NCBI GenBank assembly: GCA_910586215.1
Contig: CAJUGH010000013.1
Span: 36,161-100,160 of the forward strand
DNA: 64,000 nucleotides
From: an uncultured Acetatifactor sp.
GTDB taxonomy: Bacteria > Bacillota > Clostridia > Lachnospirales > Lachnospiraceae
Direction of reading: 5' to 3'
Shown here: piece by piece, positions 17,740-26,478 of the stretch
How the letters are laid out: each line of letters begins with the position of its first letter
Position numbering within the stretch: the stretch's first letter is position 1
Notes under the pieces: generated by a model
Databases searched by the model: none
Seen by the model: the letters and a program-made list of their open reading frames with translations, nothing else
Told to the model about the DNA's origin: nothing
Position numbers and translations under genes: made by a program

Positions 17740-18438
17740 ATGGAACTGAGAGCATACGATGGAGAGGGAATTGACAGTTGGAATGAGGTTACACTGATCT
17801 ACAATGCTGCGCTGCGGCAGGTTGAGACGAAGATTGAGATCTTAAATGATGAATTTCAGCATGTACACAGGTACAACCCCATCGAACACATTAAGGCGCG
17901 TATCAAGACACCAGAGAGTATTGTCAAGAAACTGAAGCGCCATGGCTATGAATCCACGATTGATAATATGGTGAGATACATAAATGATATTGCGGGTATC
18001 CGTATCATCTGCTCTTTTACATCCGACATCTACACCATTGCAGACAGGATCAAGGAGCAGGGAGATATCAAGGTCATTGCCATCAAGGATTATATCATGT
18101 TCCCTAAGGCCAGCGGCTATAAAAGTTACCATATGATCGTGACGGTTCCCGTGTATCTGTCAGACCGTATCGTGGATACCAAGGTGGAGATCCAGATTAG
18201 GACTGTAGCCATGGATTTCTGGGCGAGCCTGGAGCATAAGATCCATTATAAATTTGAAGGGGATGCACCGGAACATATTAAGAATGAACTGGTGGAGTGT
18301 GCAAAACTGGTATCAGATCTGGACATTAGGATGCTGAAGCTGAATAAGGAGATCCTGGCGATCTCCCAGAAGGAAAAGGAAGCGAAGGTTTCCCGTCTGC
18401 CCCGGGGCAATGCCAGGGCAGCAGGAGGCAGGGAATAG
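17740..18438 (+). CDS. Small alarmone synthetase (RelQ/YjbM type GTP pyrophosphokinase)
   Basis: 232 residues containing only the RelA/SpoT synthetase domain, the size of single-domain (p)ppGpp synthetases. Conserved pieces are IEHIKARIKTPESIVKKL, DIAGIRIICSF, KASGYKSYHM and VEIQIRTVAMDFWASLEH; the last carries the catalytic glutamate region. It transfers pyrophosphate from ATP to GDP or GTP. There is no HD hydrolase, TGS or ACT domain, so control is probably by transcription or allostery. The start ATG 17740 is supported by AGGGGAGC; an in-frame upstream region from 17590 lacks protein character. Single gene with a terminator at 18556. Confidence 0.93.
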   Translation: MELRAYDGEGIDSWNEVTLIYNAALRQVETKIEILNDEFQHVHRYNPIEHIKARIKTPESIVKKLKRHGYESTIDNMVRYINDIAGIRIICSFTSDIYTIADRIKEQGDIKVIAIKDYIMFPKASGYKSYHMIVTVPVYLSDRIVDTKVEIQIRTVAMDFWASLEHKIHYKFEGDAPEHIKNELVECAKLVSDLDIRMLKLNKEILAISQKEKEAKVSRLPRGNARAAGGRE

Positions 18439-18555
18439 GGGATAGGGTGGACAGGGTAAGACAGAGAACTGACCATCAAGAGATAGGTAAAGGGCCATGC
18501 AGGCAGGCGGCATGGCGGAAGCAGGGAAATAGGAAAACGGAAAATGAGAAAATAG

Positions 18556-18593
18556 GAGAAAGAGGGTTGATGGGAACACTCTTTCTCTTTTTT
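18556..18593 (+). terminator. Terminator of the alarmone synthetase gene
   Basis: GAGAAAGAG (18556-18564) pairs with CTCTTTCTC (18579-18587), followed by six T. Confidence 0.85.
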
Positions 18594-19075
18594 ATGGCTT
18601 TTAAGATGTTATTGCTGGGTGACTGCGGATTGTTGCGATTCGCAGCAGTTCGGATAGCACCATTCCACCATTCGTGAAGTCGCGCCTATGGTTTTTCCCC
18701 TTTTTTGCAGTTAGCCTTACGCATAACAACTCAGCTACGGTAAGGTTGTGCTTCCTTAGTCCATATGACGGGCGTAAGATTTGAATAAGCACGATTTTCA
18801 CCATTTACATGGATCGACTGAACTGTTACTATAAGTCACCAAGTTCTGCAGGGACATTGCCTTGAGATGGTTGTAATATGAAAAAAAAAATGATAGAATG
18901 TCCATGGGTCATGAAAAAACCAACAAGACTGCCCAGGGAAAGTCTGGCTGTACTGTATGGATCTGAGAGCGGATGTAGGTCCAGGGGGGCAGAACGTTGG
19001 TTTGGGAAAGTTTTTGGAAGGTATATTTCCTGATGTTGAGACAATGCCTGTACAGAGCAGGTGGGAGGTACACAA
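18594..19075 (+). other. Gap with a repeat and a possible 40-residue ORF
   Basis: Contains a family C repeat (18789-18830) preceded by a long imperfect palindromic stretch (18650-18788; GCCTTACG and CGTAAGGT type pairings). An ORF at 18911-19033 would encode 40 residues (MKKPTRLPRESLAVLYGSES...) but has no ribosome binding site. Confidence 0.4.
18789..18830 (+). repeat. Repeat family C, copy 1
   Basis: GCACGATTTTCACCAT then CATGGATCGACTGAACTGTTAC. Related to 27938-27981 and 36650-36690; weaker partial matches end at 17260 and 53636. Confidence 0.55.
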
Positions 19076-19690
19076 ATGGATATGTTTATGGACAAGCTGG
19101 CGCAGAAGCTGACAGCCCAGGAGATTATTAAGGCCAATGCCGCAGCGGATGCAGAAGAACTCGGAAAACTGAAGAACCAGATTGCAGAATACAATCAATG
19201 CCTGGAGAAGTTGCAGGCATTGATAGAAGAGGGTACTGTAAAACTGGAGGGTGCCAGGATAGATGGCGGCCAGATCAACTGCCTTGTGGAGGAAAGCATC
19301 GGGAAGATCCGCTCCATGCAGCAGGATCACACAGCCCTGGATCAGTTAAAGGCGGCCTATAAGCGCCTGGCAGAGCAGATGACAGGTGTGGAGAAATCCC
19401 TTCAGGAAGGCATGGACAAATTGCTGCAGCTGGAGGAGGGATCCGGCGACCAGCTGGATGCCAGGCTGAGTGCTGTGGAAGAAAGTATCCATAAAGAATG
19501 TGTAAAAGTATACCGCAATGTGCAGGCCGTTGTGGTGGAAGAGAGCGGAAAGCAAAAGGAGGAACTTGCCGAGGTCAAGACAGCCAGCGGGAAACTGGGT
19601 GTTGTTCTGGGAGTGTCTATCGCGGCTTTCATCTTTTCCCTGGTGTCTGCGATCCTCCAGGTGCTGAGTTTCTTGAACATTAGTTTTTAA
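19076..19690 (+). CDS. Coiled-coil protein with C-terminal membrane anchor
   Basis: 204 residues. Residues 1-170 are almost wholly helical with heptad patterns (KNQIAEYNQCLEKLQALIEE; VEKSLQEGMDKLLQLEEG). One hydrophobic segment near the end (about 178-202) makes it a tail-anchored cytoplasmic protein. No enzymatic motif. The start ATG 19076 has GGGAGGT. It is 11 bases before the flavin reductase gene, so the two may be co-transcribed, but no functional link is evident. Confidence 0.75.
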   Translation: MDMFMDKLAQKLTAQEIIKANAAADAEELGKLKNQIAEYNQCLEKLQALIEEGTVKLEGARIDGGQINCLVEESIGKIRSMQQDHTALDQLKAAYKRLAEQMTGVEKSLQEGMDKLLQLEEGSGDQLDARLSAVEESIHKECVKVYRNVQAVVVEESGKQKEELAEVKTASGKLGVVLGVSIAAFIFSLVSAILQVLSFLNISF

Positions 19691-19701
19691 GGGGCAGTTC
19701 A

Positions 19702-20271
19702 ATGGAAAAGGAAATCTGGAAGCCTGGCAATATGCTCTATCCCCTGCCAGTGGTCATGGTCAGCGTCACGGACAGGCAGGGCCGGCACAATATCATCACC
19801 GTGGCTTGGGTGGGGACTGTCTGTACCAACCCTCCCATGGTGAGTATCTCCGTACGCCCGGAGCGGTATTCTTATGGGATCTTACAGGAGACAGGTGAAT
19901 TTGTGATCAGCCTGACCACCAGGAGACTGGCCTGGGCGGCTGATTACTGTGGGGTGAAGAGCGGCAGGGATGTGGATAAGTTTAAGGAGTTGTCGCTGAC
20001 ACCGTCTGCCGCTTCCCGGGTTGCTGCCCCGCTGATTGCAGAGAGTCCGGTGAATCTGGAATGCCAGGTCGGACAGGTGTTGCCCCTGGGTTCCCATCAC
20101 ATGTTCCTGGCAGAAGTGGTAGCGGTCCATGCAGACAGGGAGTACATGGATGAAAAGGGGAAGTTTCATCTGGAGTGGGCAGAGCCAGTGATGTATTCCC
20201 ATGGGGAGTATCTGTTGTGTGGGGAGAAGATCGGGAAGTTTGGGTATAGTGTGTGCAGGAGTAAGAGATGA
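19702..20271 (+). CDS. Flavin reductase-like (split-barrel FMN-binding) protein
   Basis: 189 residues of the flavin reductase / FMN-binding split-barrel family, with the N-terminal LYPLPVVMVSVTD and HNIITVAWVGTVCTNPPMV signatures and SIRPxR-like ISVRPERYSYGIL. Members bind FMN; in anaerobes many act as NAD(P)H:flavin or small-molecule reductases of unknown substrate. TGA 20269 overlaps the next start ATG 20268 (ATGA), so it is translationally coupled to a membrane protein gene. Confidence 0.9.
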   Translation: MEKEIWKPGNMLYPLPVVMVSVTDRQGRHNIITVAWVGTVCTNPPMVSISVRPERYSYGILQETGEFVISLTTRRLAWAADYCGVKSGRDVDKFKELSLTPSAASRVAAPLIAESPVNLECQVGQVLPLGSHHMFLAEVVAVHADREYMDEKGKFHLEWAEPVMYSHGEYLLCGEKIGKFGYSVCRSKR

Positions 20272-21542
20272 GCAGGGAAAGACTGGATATTGCGGCAAGT
20301 TGGTTCCACAGGCAGGAAAAGAAAATAGACAGAGTTTTGTTCGGAATTCTGATTGTGCTGTATTCTGTACTTATGTTTATGCTGTTTTACTGGCAGGCAG
20401 TGGAATATCAAGGGGCTTATTATTCTGACATGAAAGCGTATATTCAGGAGATACAGGGATTGGAAAGCGGGTATGAATTTCCGTACCGGCTTTTTTTCTG
20501 GATTTCCAGGCTCTGGCTTTTGGTAGTTTCTCCAGAGGTAGCCGCAGCTTTTTCTACAATGTTATTGAATTCTTTGGCCGTTGTCTTGTTGAAATACTAT
20601 ATGGATAAGAATTTGAGAAAATATGCGGAGGAATCTCAGGTACAGTGGAATCTTTTTTGGGATGGTGCTGTGAACATCCTTGTTTTTTTCCTTTTTTTTG
20701 TATCCATGTATTTTGGGCCTAAGGAAGAGAAAATATGGGGATATGATTATATCTATAGGTGTTGCGGAATCCTTACGCCGAATCCTTATTGGAATGCAAC
20801 TTATCTGGCAGTACGACCTTTTACAATCATCTGTTTTTTCTTGACTTCTGAGCTGTTGGAGAAGTACGAGGAAAGAATACCTGTCAGAAAAGCATTGGCC
20901 TTAAGTATTTCGCTTTTTATGGCCACATATACGAAGCCAAGTTTTACATTTATTCTGCTTCCTGTGATAGGTTTGATCCTTTTGTTTCGCCTGCTGTATC
21001 GGAAATTTTCTAATTGGAAAAACACTTTATTATTTGGCTGTTGCTTTCTTCCCACAGGTATATTGCTTATTTATCAGTATTTGGGGGTATTCACGGGTTC
21101 AAACAGTTTGGGGGAAGAGACGGGCATTGGGTTTGCTTTGGGGAAGGCCTGGCATATCTTTTCGGGCAATATTCCATTGAGCATTATGTTGGCATTGCTC
21201 TTTCCTTTCGGCGTACTGGCGTTAAACGCAGTAGAACTGAGGAAAAATGTCCAGTTCCGGCTTGCCTGGCAACTTTTGGTGGTGGGCATGCTGACATTTC
21301 TGCTGCTATATGAGAAGGGGTTTCGTTTAGAACACATGAATTTTTCCTGGGGGTATATGCATGGACTATTCTTTGTTTTTATGGTATGTGGATACCAGGT
21401 CTTGAAGAATCTGATGGGGTGGAAGCCCTGGATTTATAAGGTATTTGTTTTGCCGGAACTCTTCCTTTTCTGGTATCACTTGCGGTGCGGATTGGAATTT
21501 TTCATTTATTTATATCAGGGAAACAATATGGGGGTATTTTGA
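20268..21542 (+). CDS. Polytopic membrane protein (GT-C glycosyltransferase-like)
   Basis: 424 residues with about ten membrane helices. The first loop has YYSDMKAYIQEIQGLESGYE, an acidic extracytoplasmic loop of the sort that carries the catalytic Asp in GT-C enzymes using polyprenyl-phosphate sugars, but the family match is not certain. Start ATG 20268 overlaps the flavin reductase stop; its own TGA overlaps the next ATG (21542), so three genes are coupled. AT-richer than the gene before it. Likely role: adding a lipid-linked sugar to a surface polymer or protein. Confidence 0.7.
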   Translation: MSRERLDIAASWFHRQEKKIDRVLFGILIVLYSVLMFMLFYWQAVEYQGAYYSDMKAYIQEIQGLESGYEFPYRLFFWISRLWLLVVSPEVAAAFSTMLLNSLAVVLLKYYMDKNLRKYAEESQVQWNLFWDGAVNILVFFLFFVSMYFGPKEEKIWGYDYIYRCCGILTPNPYWNATYLAVRPFTIICFFLTSELLEKYEERIPVRKALALSISLFMATYTKPSFTFILLPVIGLILLFRLLYRKFSNWKNTLLFGCCFLPTGILLIYQYLGVFTGSNSLGEETGIGFALGKAWHIFSGNIPLSIMLALLFPFGVLALNAVELRKNVQFRLAWQLLVVGMLTFLLLYEKGFRLEHMNFSWGYMHGLFFVFMVCGYQVLKNLMGWKPWIYKVFVLPELFLFWYHLRCGLEFFIYLYQGNNMGVF

Positions 21543-23113
21543 TGAGGAAGAGGCAAAAAGCGATATTCTGGGGAATCCTCCTGGCAGCAGTAGCAATACG
21601 TCTGGCCGGCTTCGGGGCCATTCCTGCCGGGATCAACCAGGATGAGGCCATGGCGGCAGTAGACGCATGGGCTTTGTCAAAGTATGGGACAGATAGGTTC
21701 GGGATGTTCCTTCCGGCGCATTTTGAGGCATGGGGCTATGGGCAGATGAGTGTACTGCTTTCCTATTGCATGATCCCCTTTCTGAAGGTGCTGGGATTCG
21801 GGACGGTTGCAGTCAGGCTGCCTCAACTGCTCGCCAGTTGCGGTTCCATGATACTTATGTACCTGGTGGGAAGGAAACTGTTTTCTGAAAGATTTGCCTT
21901 GCTTGTAATGGGACTTGTGGCGATAAATCCCTGGCATTTTATGCAGAGCCGCTGGTCCCTGGACTGCAATTTGTTTCCTCATGTGTTTCTACTGGCTTTT
22001 TATTTACTTTTGCTGGGATTGGAAAAGCGGCGCTATCTATATTTGTCCATGATATGTTTTGGATTGACTTTCTATTGTTATGGAATAGCGGTGTATGCGG
22101 TTATTCCGTTTCTGGTGGTATATGCCGCCTGGTGTATCTGGAAGAAGCAGTTGCGTGTGTGGGAAGTGCTGTGCTGTGTGCTGGTATTTTCTGTGGTGGC
22201 CCTGCCGGAAATTCTGGTGATGGCGGTTAATTTCTTTGGCTGGCACACCATAGAAACCCCCTTTTTCACGGCAGGTTATTTTCCGGACAGTGTCAGGAGC
22301 AATGACATCCTGTTCCTGCACTTTTCCTTTGGACAGTTGTGGAGGAATTTCCTGGCAATGACCAGGACGTGTCTGATACAGACACCAGACCAGATCTATA
22401 ATGCGCTGCCGGCCTTTGGGCCCATGTACCATATTTCCATTCCCTTTATGGTGCTGGGGACTGCTTTGTATACGAAGGCGCTGTTTGTGGAAAAAGACGT
22501 GAAGGTCAAGACAGGAAAGTTGGCTTTATGGGGCTTTCTACTGACAGGAATCTGGGTAGGGCTGGTTACTTATGAAGTGAATGTGAACCGGATCAATATC
22601 ATTTTTTTTCCGCTGCTATTCATGTGTGGTTATGGGATCTGGGTTATCGCAAGGGGTTTTAAGAGAATAGGGATAGGGATTATCTCTGCGTATCTTTTGT
22701 GTTTTGGGCTGTTCCTTGGCAGTTATTTTACGGATTTTGCCAGGGAGATCCAGACCTGCTTCAATGTGAATTTCCTGGAAGCCGTGCAGGAGGCTGATTC
22801 CCTGGAGAAATATGAAAGGCTCTATATCACGGCGCATATGGACTGGCAATATAATGTGAAGATGTCCGAGATCCTGACGCAGTATGCATGTGAAATTGAT
22901 CCTGGGTATTACCAGGAGAAGACAAATATCACAGGTGGGAGAAAGCTTCTGCCCTACACGCAGAGATACCATTATATAGATTTGAATTACCCCACAGAGA
23001 CAGACCCGGAAGGTCTTTATCTGATTCATGAATCCGAACTGGGAAAGTTGTCATTTTCCTACGAAATCGTCAAGAAGCTGGGCAGATATGTGCTTCTGAC
23101 TATAGGCCAATAG
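21542..23113 (+). CDS. Membrane glycosyltransferase, GT39/ArnT-like
   Basis: 523 residues: N-terminal helix, then the extracytoplasmic loop GINQDEAMAAVDAWALSKYG, matching the (D/N)xDE-type catalytic loop of PMT/ArnT-like enzymes. About ten more helices and a soluble C-terminal domain of roughly 100 residues (DSLEKYERLYITAHMDWQ...) follow. Such proteins transfer sugars from polyprenyl-phosphate donors outside the membrane. The start ATG 21542 shares a base with the previous stop (TGATG). Acceptor and sugar are unknown. Confidence 0.82.
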   Translation: MRKRQKAIFWGILLAAVAIRLAGFGAIPAGINQDEAMAAVDAWALSKYGTDRFGMFLPAHFEAWGYGQMSVLLSYCMIPFLKVLGFGTVAVRLPQLLASCGSMILMYLVGRKLFSERFALLVMGLVAINPWHFMQSRWSLDCNLFPHVFLLAFYLLLLGLEKRRYLYLSMICFGLTFYCYGIAVYAVIPFLVVYAAWCIWKKQLRVWEVLCCVLVFSVVALPEILVMAVNFFGWHTIETPFFTAGYFPDSVRSNDILFLHFSFGQLWRNFLAMTRTCLIQTPDQIYNALPAFGPMYHISIPFMVLGTALYTKALFVEKDVKVKTGKLALWGFLLTGIWVGLVTYEVNVNRINIIFFPLLFMCGYGIWVIARGFKRIGIGIISAYLLCFGLFLGSYFTDFAREIQTCFNVNFLEAVQEADSLEKYERLYITAHMDWQYNVKMSEILTQYACEIDPGYYQEKTNITGGRKLLPYTQRYHYIDLNYPTETDPEGLYLIHESELGKLSFSYEIVKKLGRYVLLTIGQ

Positions 23114-23154
23114 AAAATCCTATGTTACGATGAGCGGTATGGACAGCAACATAC

Positions 23155-24360
23155 TCATCCTTTAGGGGAGTCGATCAGGCTCCCCCTTTTCACGGCATCC
23201 TTCCCATATTTTCCACGTATTTTGTCCAGTGCGGCATCCAGCTTCTGCTGCTTCTCAGATACAGGTGCCTGCCCATCAAACAGGCCAAGCTGTACCGGCT
23301 CGTCTGCAGGGGACAGATGCCCGGCGCGGACACCCATGAGCCGGATGGGAGTGCCGTCCCAGAGATCCTCAAAAAGGGTGCAGGAGAGTCGGTAGATCTG
23401 GTCCGTGGAGGCAGTGGGGGGATCTGAGGGTGCCTGGTGGGAGACACTGCGGAAGGTATTGTATTTGACTTCCATGCACACAAGGCCTGCCTTCTGGCCG
23501 GAGTCCCGGAGCCTTCCGGCTACAGACTCGGAGAGAGCCAGAAGCACTTTTTTGGCATCTTCCCTGGTGGTGGCATCTGCTGCCAGCGTGGTGGAGTTGC
23601 CGATGCTTTTTTCCTTGGCTGGCGTGGGCTGTACCCTGGAATCATCCAGGCCGTTGGCATAGTTCCAGAGGGTGGTGCCGTGGAGTTTCAGGTGGGCCTT
23701 CAGGATCCGCGGATCTGTCTGGGCCAGGTCGCCAATGGTGGAGATTCCAAGCTTGCGCAGGGTCTCCCGGCTGGAGTTCCCGCACAGGAACAGCCTCGAC
23801 ACGGGAAGTGGCCAGAGCTTCTCCCGGATCTCCCAGGAATACAGGGTGTGTACCAGGTTCGGTTTCTGGAAATCGGAAGCCATCTTGGCCAGTACTTTCC
23901 TGTCGGAGATGCCTACATTGACAGTGAATCCGAAGGTGTCGAAGACCGTGTCCTTGATGATGGATGCCGCTGTCTCCGGAGAGGAATAATTTGCCGAAAC
24001 CGGGGCATAATCCATATAGCATTCATCAATGCTGACCTGTTCGATATCGGGACAGATGCCGGAGAGATATTCCATGAGCCGCGTACTCTGACGGTGGTAA
24101 AGGGCATGGTCTGGCGGGACGATGGTTAGGTTCGGATATTTGCGCAGGGCGGTGGCCACAGGTTCCCCTGTGGTGATGCCATAGGCCTTGGCGGGAATGG
24201 ATTTTGCCAGCACCACACCGTGGCGTGTGCTCCTGTCCCCGCCTACAATGGAGGGGATCTGGCGCAGGTCCGTGGCGTCACCGGCTTCCAGTCGTGCCAG
24301 GGCAGACCAGCTTAGGAATGCGGAATTTACATCAATGTGGAAAATAAGGGAGGGTTTCAT
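23155..24360 (-). CDS. dinB: DNA polymerase IV (Y family)
   Basis: 401 residues. Catalytic motifs are FHIDVNSAFLSW (7-18, metal ligand D10) and SIDECYMDY (about 108-116, D and E ligands), with the steric region VVLAKSIPAKAYGI. Helix-hairpin-helix motifs (LRKLGISTIGDLA) and the little-finger domain complete a full-length Pol IV; the tail QLGLFDGQ fits a beta-clamp-binding motif. It carries out error-prone translesion synthesis. The start ATG 24360 has GGAGAC upstream on the minus strand. It is convergent with the glycosyltransferase gene. I see no clear LexA box. Confidence 0.95.
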   Translation of the reverse strand: MKPSLIFHIDVNSAFLSWSALARLEAGDATDLRQIPSIVGGDRSTRHGVVLAKSIPAKAYGITTGEPVATALRKYPNLTIVPPDHALYHRQSTRLMEYLSGICPDIEQVSIDECYMDYAPVSANYSSPETAASIIKDTVFDTFGFTVNVGISDRKVLAKMASDFQKPNLVHTLYSWEIREKLWPLPVSRLFLCGNSSRETLRKLGISTIGDLAQTDPRILKAHLKLHGTTLWNYANGLDDSRVQPTPAKEKSIGNSTTLAADATTREDAKKVLLALSESVAGRLRDSGQKAGLVCMEVKYNTFRSVSHQAPSDPPTASTDQIYRLSCTLFEDLWDGTPIRLMGVRAGHLSPADEPVQLGLFDGQAPVSEKQQKLDAALDKIRGKYGKDAVKRGSLIDSPKG

Positions 24361-24544
24361 AAGTCTCCTTTGGTTTGGACAGCGTATTTCTTAATTAACT
24401 ATAACCTTGGAAAACGTACTTTACAAGCCCTTTGTTTGCTGATAGAATATTTTTGTTGATTTTGTCGCGGAAAATCCGCATAAAATGCAAAAATACCGCG
24501 AATCGCGCCTAAGAGGCTGGGGAACTGGGGAGATTTGGAAACCT

Positions 24545-26119
24545 ATGAAAAAGAAAAGTATCAATTATAAAAAATATAAATTTACATATATTAAGTCTAC
24601 GCTGTTCACTTTATTTATCTGCCTCCTGTTTTTGAGGGGCTATACTCCTTTTGAGAGGACTGGGGAGAATTTCTTCCATGTCCAGGTAAACGGGCAGGAT
24701 GTGGGGACAATCGGGGAGAAAGAGCGGGCAGAGGAACTCTTGATCCAGGCCCGCCGGAATGTTGCCTCTGCCAGTGAGGAACTGGTATTCCTGCGTGCAG
24801 ATCTGGCGGTACAGGGGGAAGAAGTTCTCTGGGGCGTTGTGGACAGCGAGGAGGAACTGCTCCAGAATATGGAAGCGGTCTTGAAAGGCAGCATCCTGGG
24901 CAGTATGCACCGCTCCTACACCTTGAAGGTGAATGAATATATTGTGAACCTGGCCAGTGTGGATGAGGTGAGGGAACTGCTACAGGCAGCCATTGATAAG
25001 TATGACAGTCAGGGCAAGTTTCAGGTGGAGTTGCTCTATGACATGGACAGGGAGTTCAATGTACTGACCACCCAGGTAGTGGAAGCCGCCCAGAAACAGG
25101 AGGAAGAGGTGGTATCCTATGCAGAAGGTGGTGTCCAGGATGTGCTTTCTGCCATGGGAAAGAATGTGGAGACCCAGGGAGAAAAAGGCTTTGATGACTA
25201 TGCACTGGGAATCCTGACCATGGACTTTGCCGAGGACGTGGAGATTGTGGAGTGCTATATGCCGGAGAGCCAGCTTACCCTGCTGTCGGAGGCCGTTGAG
25301 CGGGTGACGAAGGAGCAGGAGACACCGGGGGAATATGAGGTGGTGGCAGGGGACACCCTGTCGGAGATCGCCATCAAGGTGGACATTCCTATGGACAGGC
25401 TGGTGGAGATGAACGACAGCTTAGAGGACATTAATACGACCCTGCAGATCGGGCAGAAGCTGGTGACTACAGTGCCTAAGCCGGAACTGTCTGTGACCAG
25501 GACGGAGGAGAAGTACTACGAAGAGAGTTACGATGCGGATATCGTCTATATTGACAATGACAACTGGTTTACCTACCAGACTGTGGTGCACCAGCAGCCT
25601 TCTGCCGGGTACCGCAGGGTGGTGGCAGATGTGTCCTATGTAAATGACAAGGAAGTGTCCAGTGTCATCTTGAAGGAAGAACTGGTCATGGAGGCTGTGG
25701 CGAAAGTGGTAGAGCGGGGTACCAAGATTCCGCCTACCTATATCAAGCCTATTTCCGGCGGACGGCAGACTTCAGGATTCGGAAGGCGAAGCAGGCCTAC
25801 CAAGGGGGCCAGTACTAACCATAAGGGTGTGGACTGGGCCACGCCTACAGGTACACCTGTGTATGCGTCCTGCGGCGGTACGGTGGCCAAGGCCGGATGG
25901 GGTAGCGGATACGGTTATGTGGTATATATCAACCATATAGACGGTAGGCAGACCCGGTATGGACATCTGAGCAAAGTCCTGGTGAGTGTGGGGCAGTCGG
26001 TGAAGCAGGGAGAGCGCATTGCCCTAAGCGGCAATACGGGTATTAGTTCCGGCCCTCATCTGCACTTTGAGATGCTGATCAATGGTTCCCAGGTGAACCC
26101 GCTGCCGTATCTGGATTGA
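24545..26119 (+). CDS. Cell-wall endopeptidase: LysM - G5 - peptidase M23
   Basis: 524 residues. A signal anchor at about 18-35 is followed by a helical and beta region, a LysM domain (EYEVVAGDTLSEIAIKV, about 265-310), a G5 domain (about 330-410) and a C-terminal M23 peptidase. The zinc ligands are visible: H426 and D430 in NHKGVDW and the HLH motif at 505-507 in GPHLHFE. It should cut peptidoglycan cross-bridges outside the membrane, as in spore-former proteins of this architecture. The start ATG 24545 is chosen for the lysine-rich run before the anchor; its ribosome site is weak (GGA). Confidence 0.9.
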   Translation: MKKKSINYKKYKFTYIKSTLFTLFICLLFLRGYTPFERTGENFFHVQVNGQDVGTIGEKERAEELLIQARRNVASASEELVFLRADLAVQGEEVLWGVVDSEEELLQNMEAVLKGSILGSMHRSYTLKVNEYIVNLASVDEVRELLQAAIDKYDSQGKFQVELLYDMDREFNVLTTQVVEAAQKQEEEVVSYAEGGVQDVLSAMGKNVETQGEKGFDDYALGILTMDFAEDVEIVECYMPESQLTLLSEAVERVTKEQETPGEYEVVAGDTLSEIAIKVDIPMDRLVEMNDSLEDINTTLQIGQKLVTTVPKPELSVTRTEEKYYEESYDADIVYIDNDNWFTYQTVVHQQPSAGYRRVVADVSYVNDKEVSSVILKEELVMEAVAKVVERGTKIPPTYIKPISGGRQTSGFGRRSRPTKGASTNHKGVDWATPTGTPVYASCGGTVAKAGWGSGYGYVVYINHIDGRQTRYGHLSKVLVSVGQSVKQGERIALSGNTGISSGPHLHFEMLINGSQVNPLPYLD

Positions 26120-26201
26120 TAAACAGGGGGCTTTCCCGCTGCCCTGTAGCTAACTTTGCTCATAAACAGGTGTTCCCTGTCATCTGCGAATGTGCGTTCT
26201 G

Positions 26202-26239
26202 TTTACAAAGGCGGAAAAATGTGGTAGTATAGCTATACT
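26202..26239 (+). promoter_or_regulatory. Promoter with overlapping 14-bp palindrome before murA
   Basis: TTTACA (26202-26207), 17-nt spacer, TAGTAT (26225-26230). The -10 overlaps the perfect palindrome AGTATAGCTATACT (26226-26239), a possible operator. Confidence 0.5.
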
Positions 26240-26308
26240 GTCTGCGGAAAATTGTGCAGAAGTTTGGAGGGAAGGGGCTCCCTTTCCATATGGTTAAGAC
26301 AAATCAGA

Positions 26309-26444
26309 GTTACTGTTCACTGGTGCTACTGCGAGGTGTTTTCATGCGCCTCCAGCGTGACAAACCCGAGAATGCATGCGCCAAAATGGGCTGTTTTTGC
26401 TCATTTTGTGTGCACCTGTTGCTGTGAACGGAGTGAACAGTAAC
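26309..26444 (-). repeat. Palindromic repeat family A, copy 3 (reverse orientation)
   Basis: 136 nt. The minus strand begins GTTACTGTTCACTCCGTTCA and ends CACCAGTGAACAGTAAC, with CCCATTTTGGCGCATG and GGGTTTGTCACGCTGG inside, closely matching copies 1 and 2. It ends 34 nt before murA, so it lies in the murA leader. Confidence 0.85.
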
Positions 26445-26478
26445 AAATCAGATGTTTGCCTGGAACAGGAGTAGATAG

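Noticed and set aside
23405..24129. Plus-strand ORF of about 230 codons opposite dinB
   Set aside because: dinB catalytic motifs are on the minus strand; the plus ORF lacks a ribosome site.
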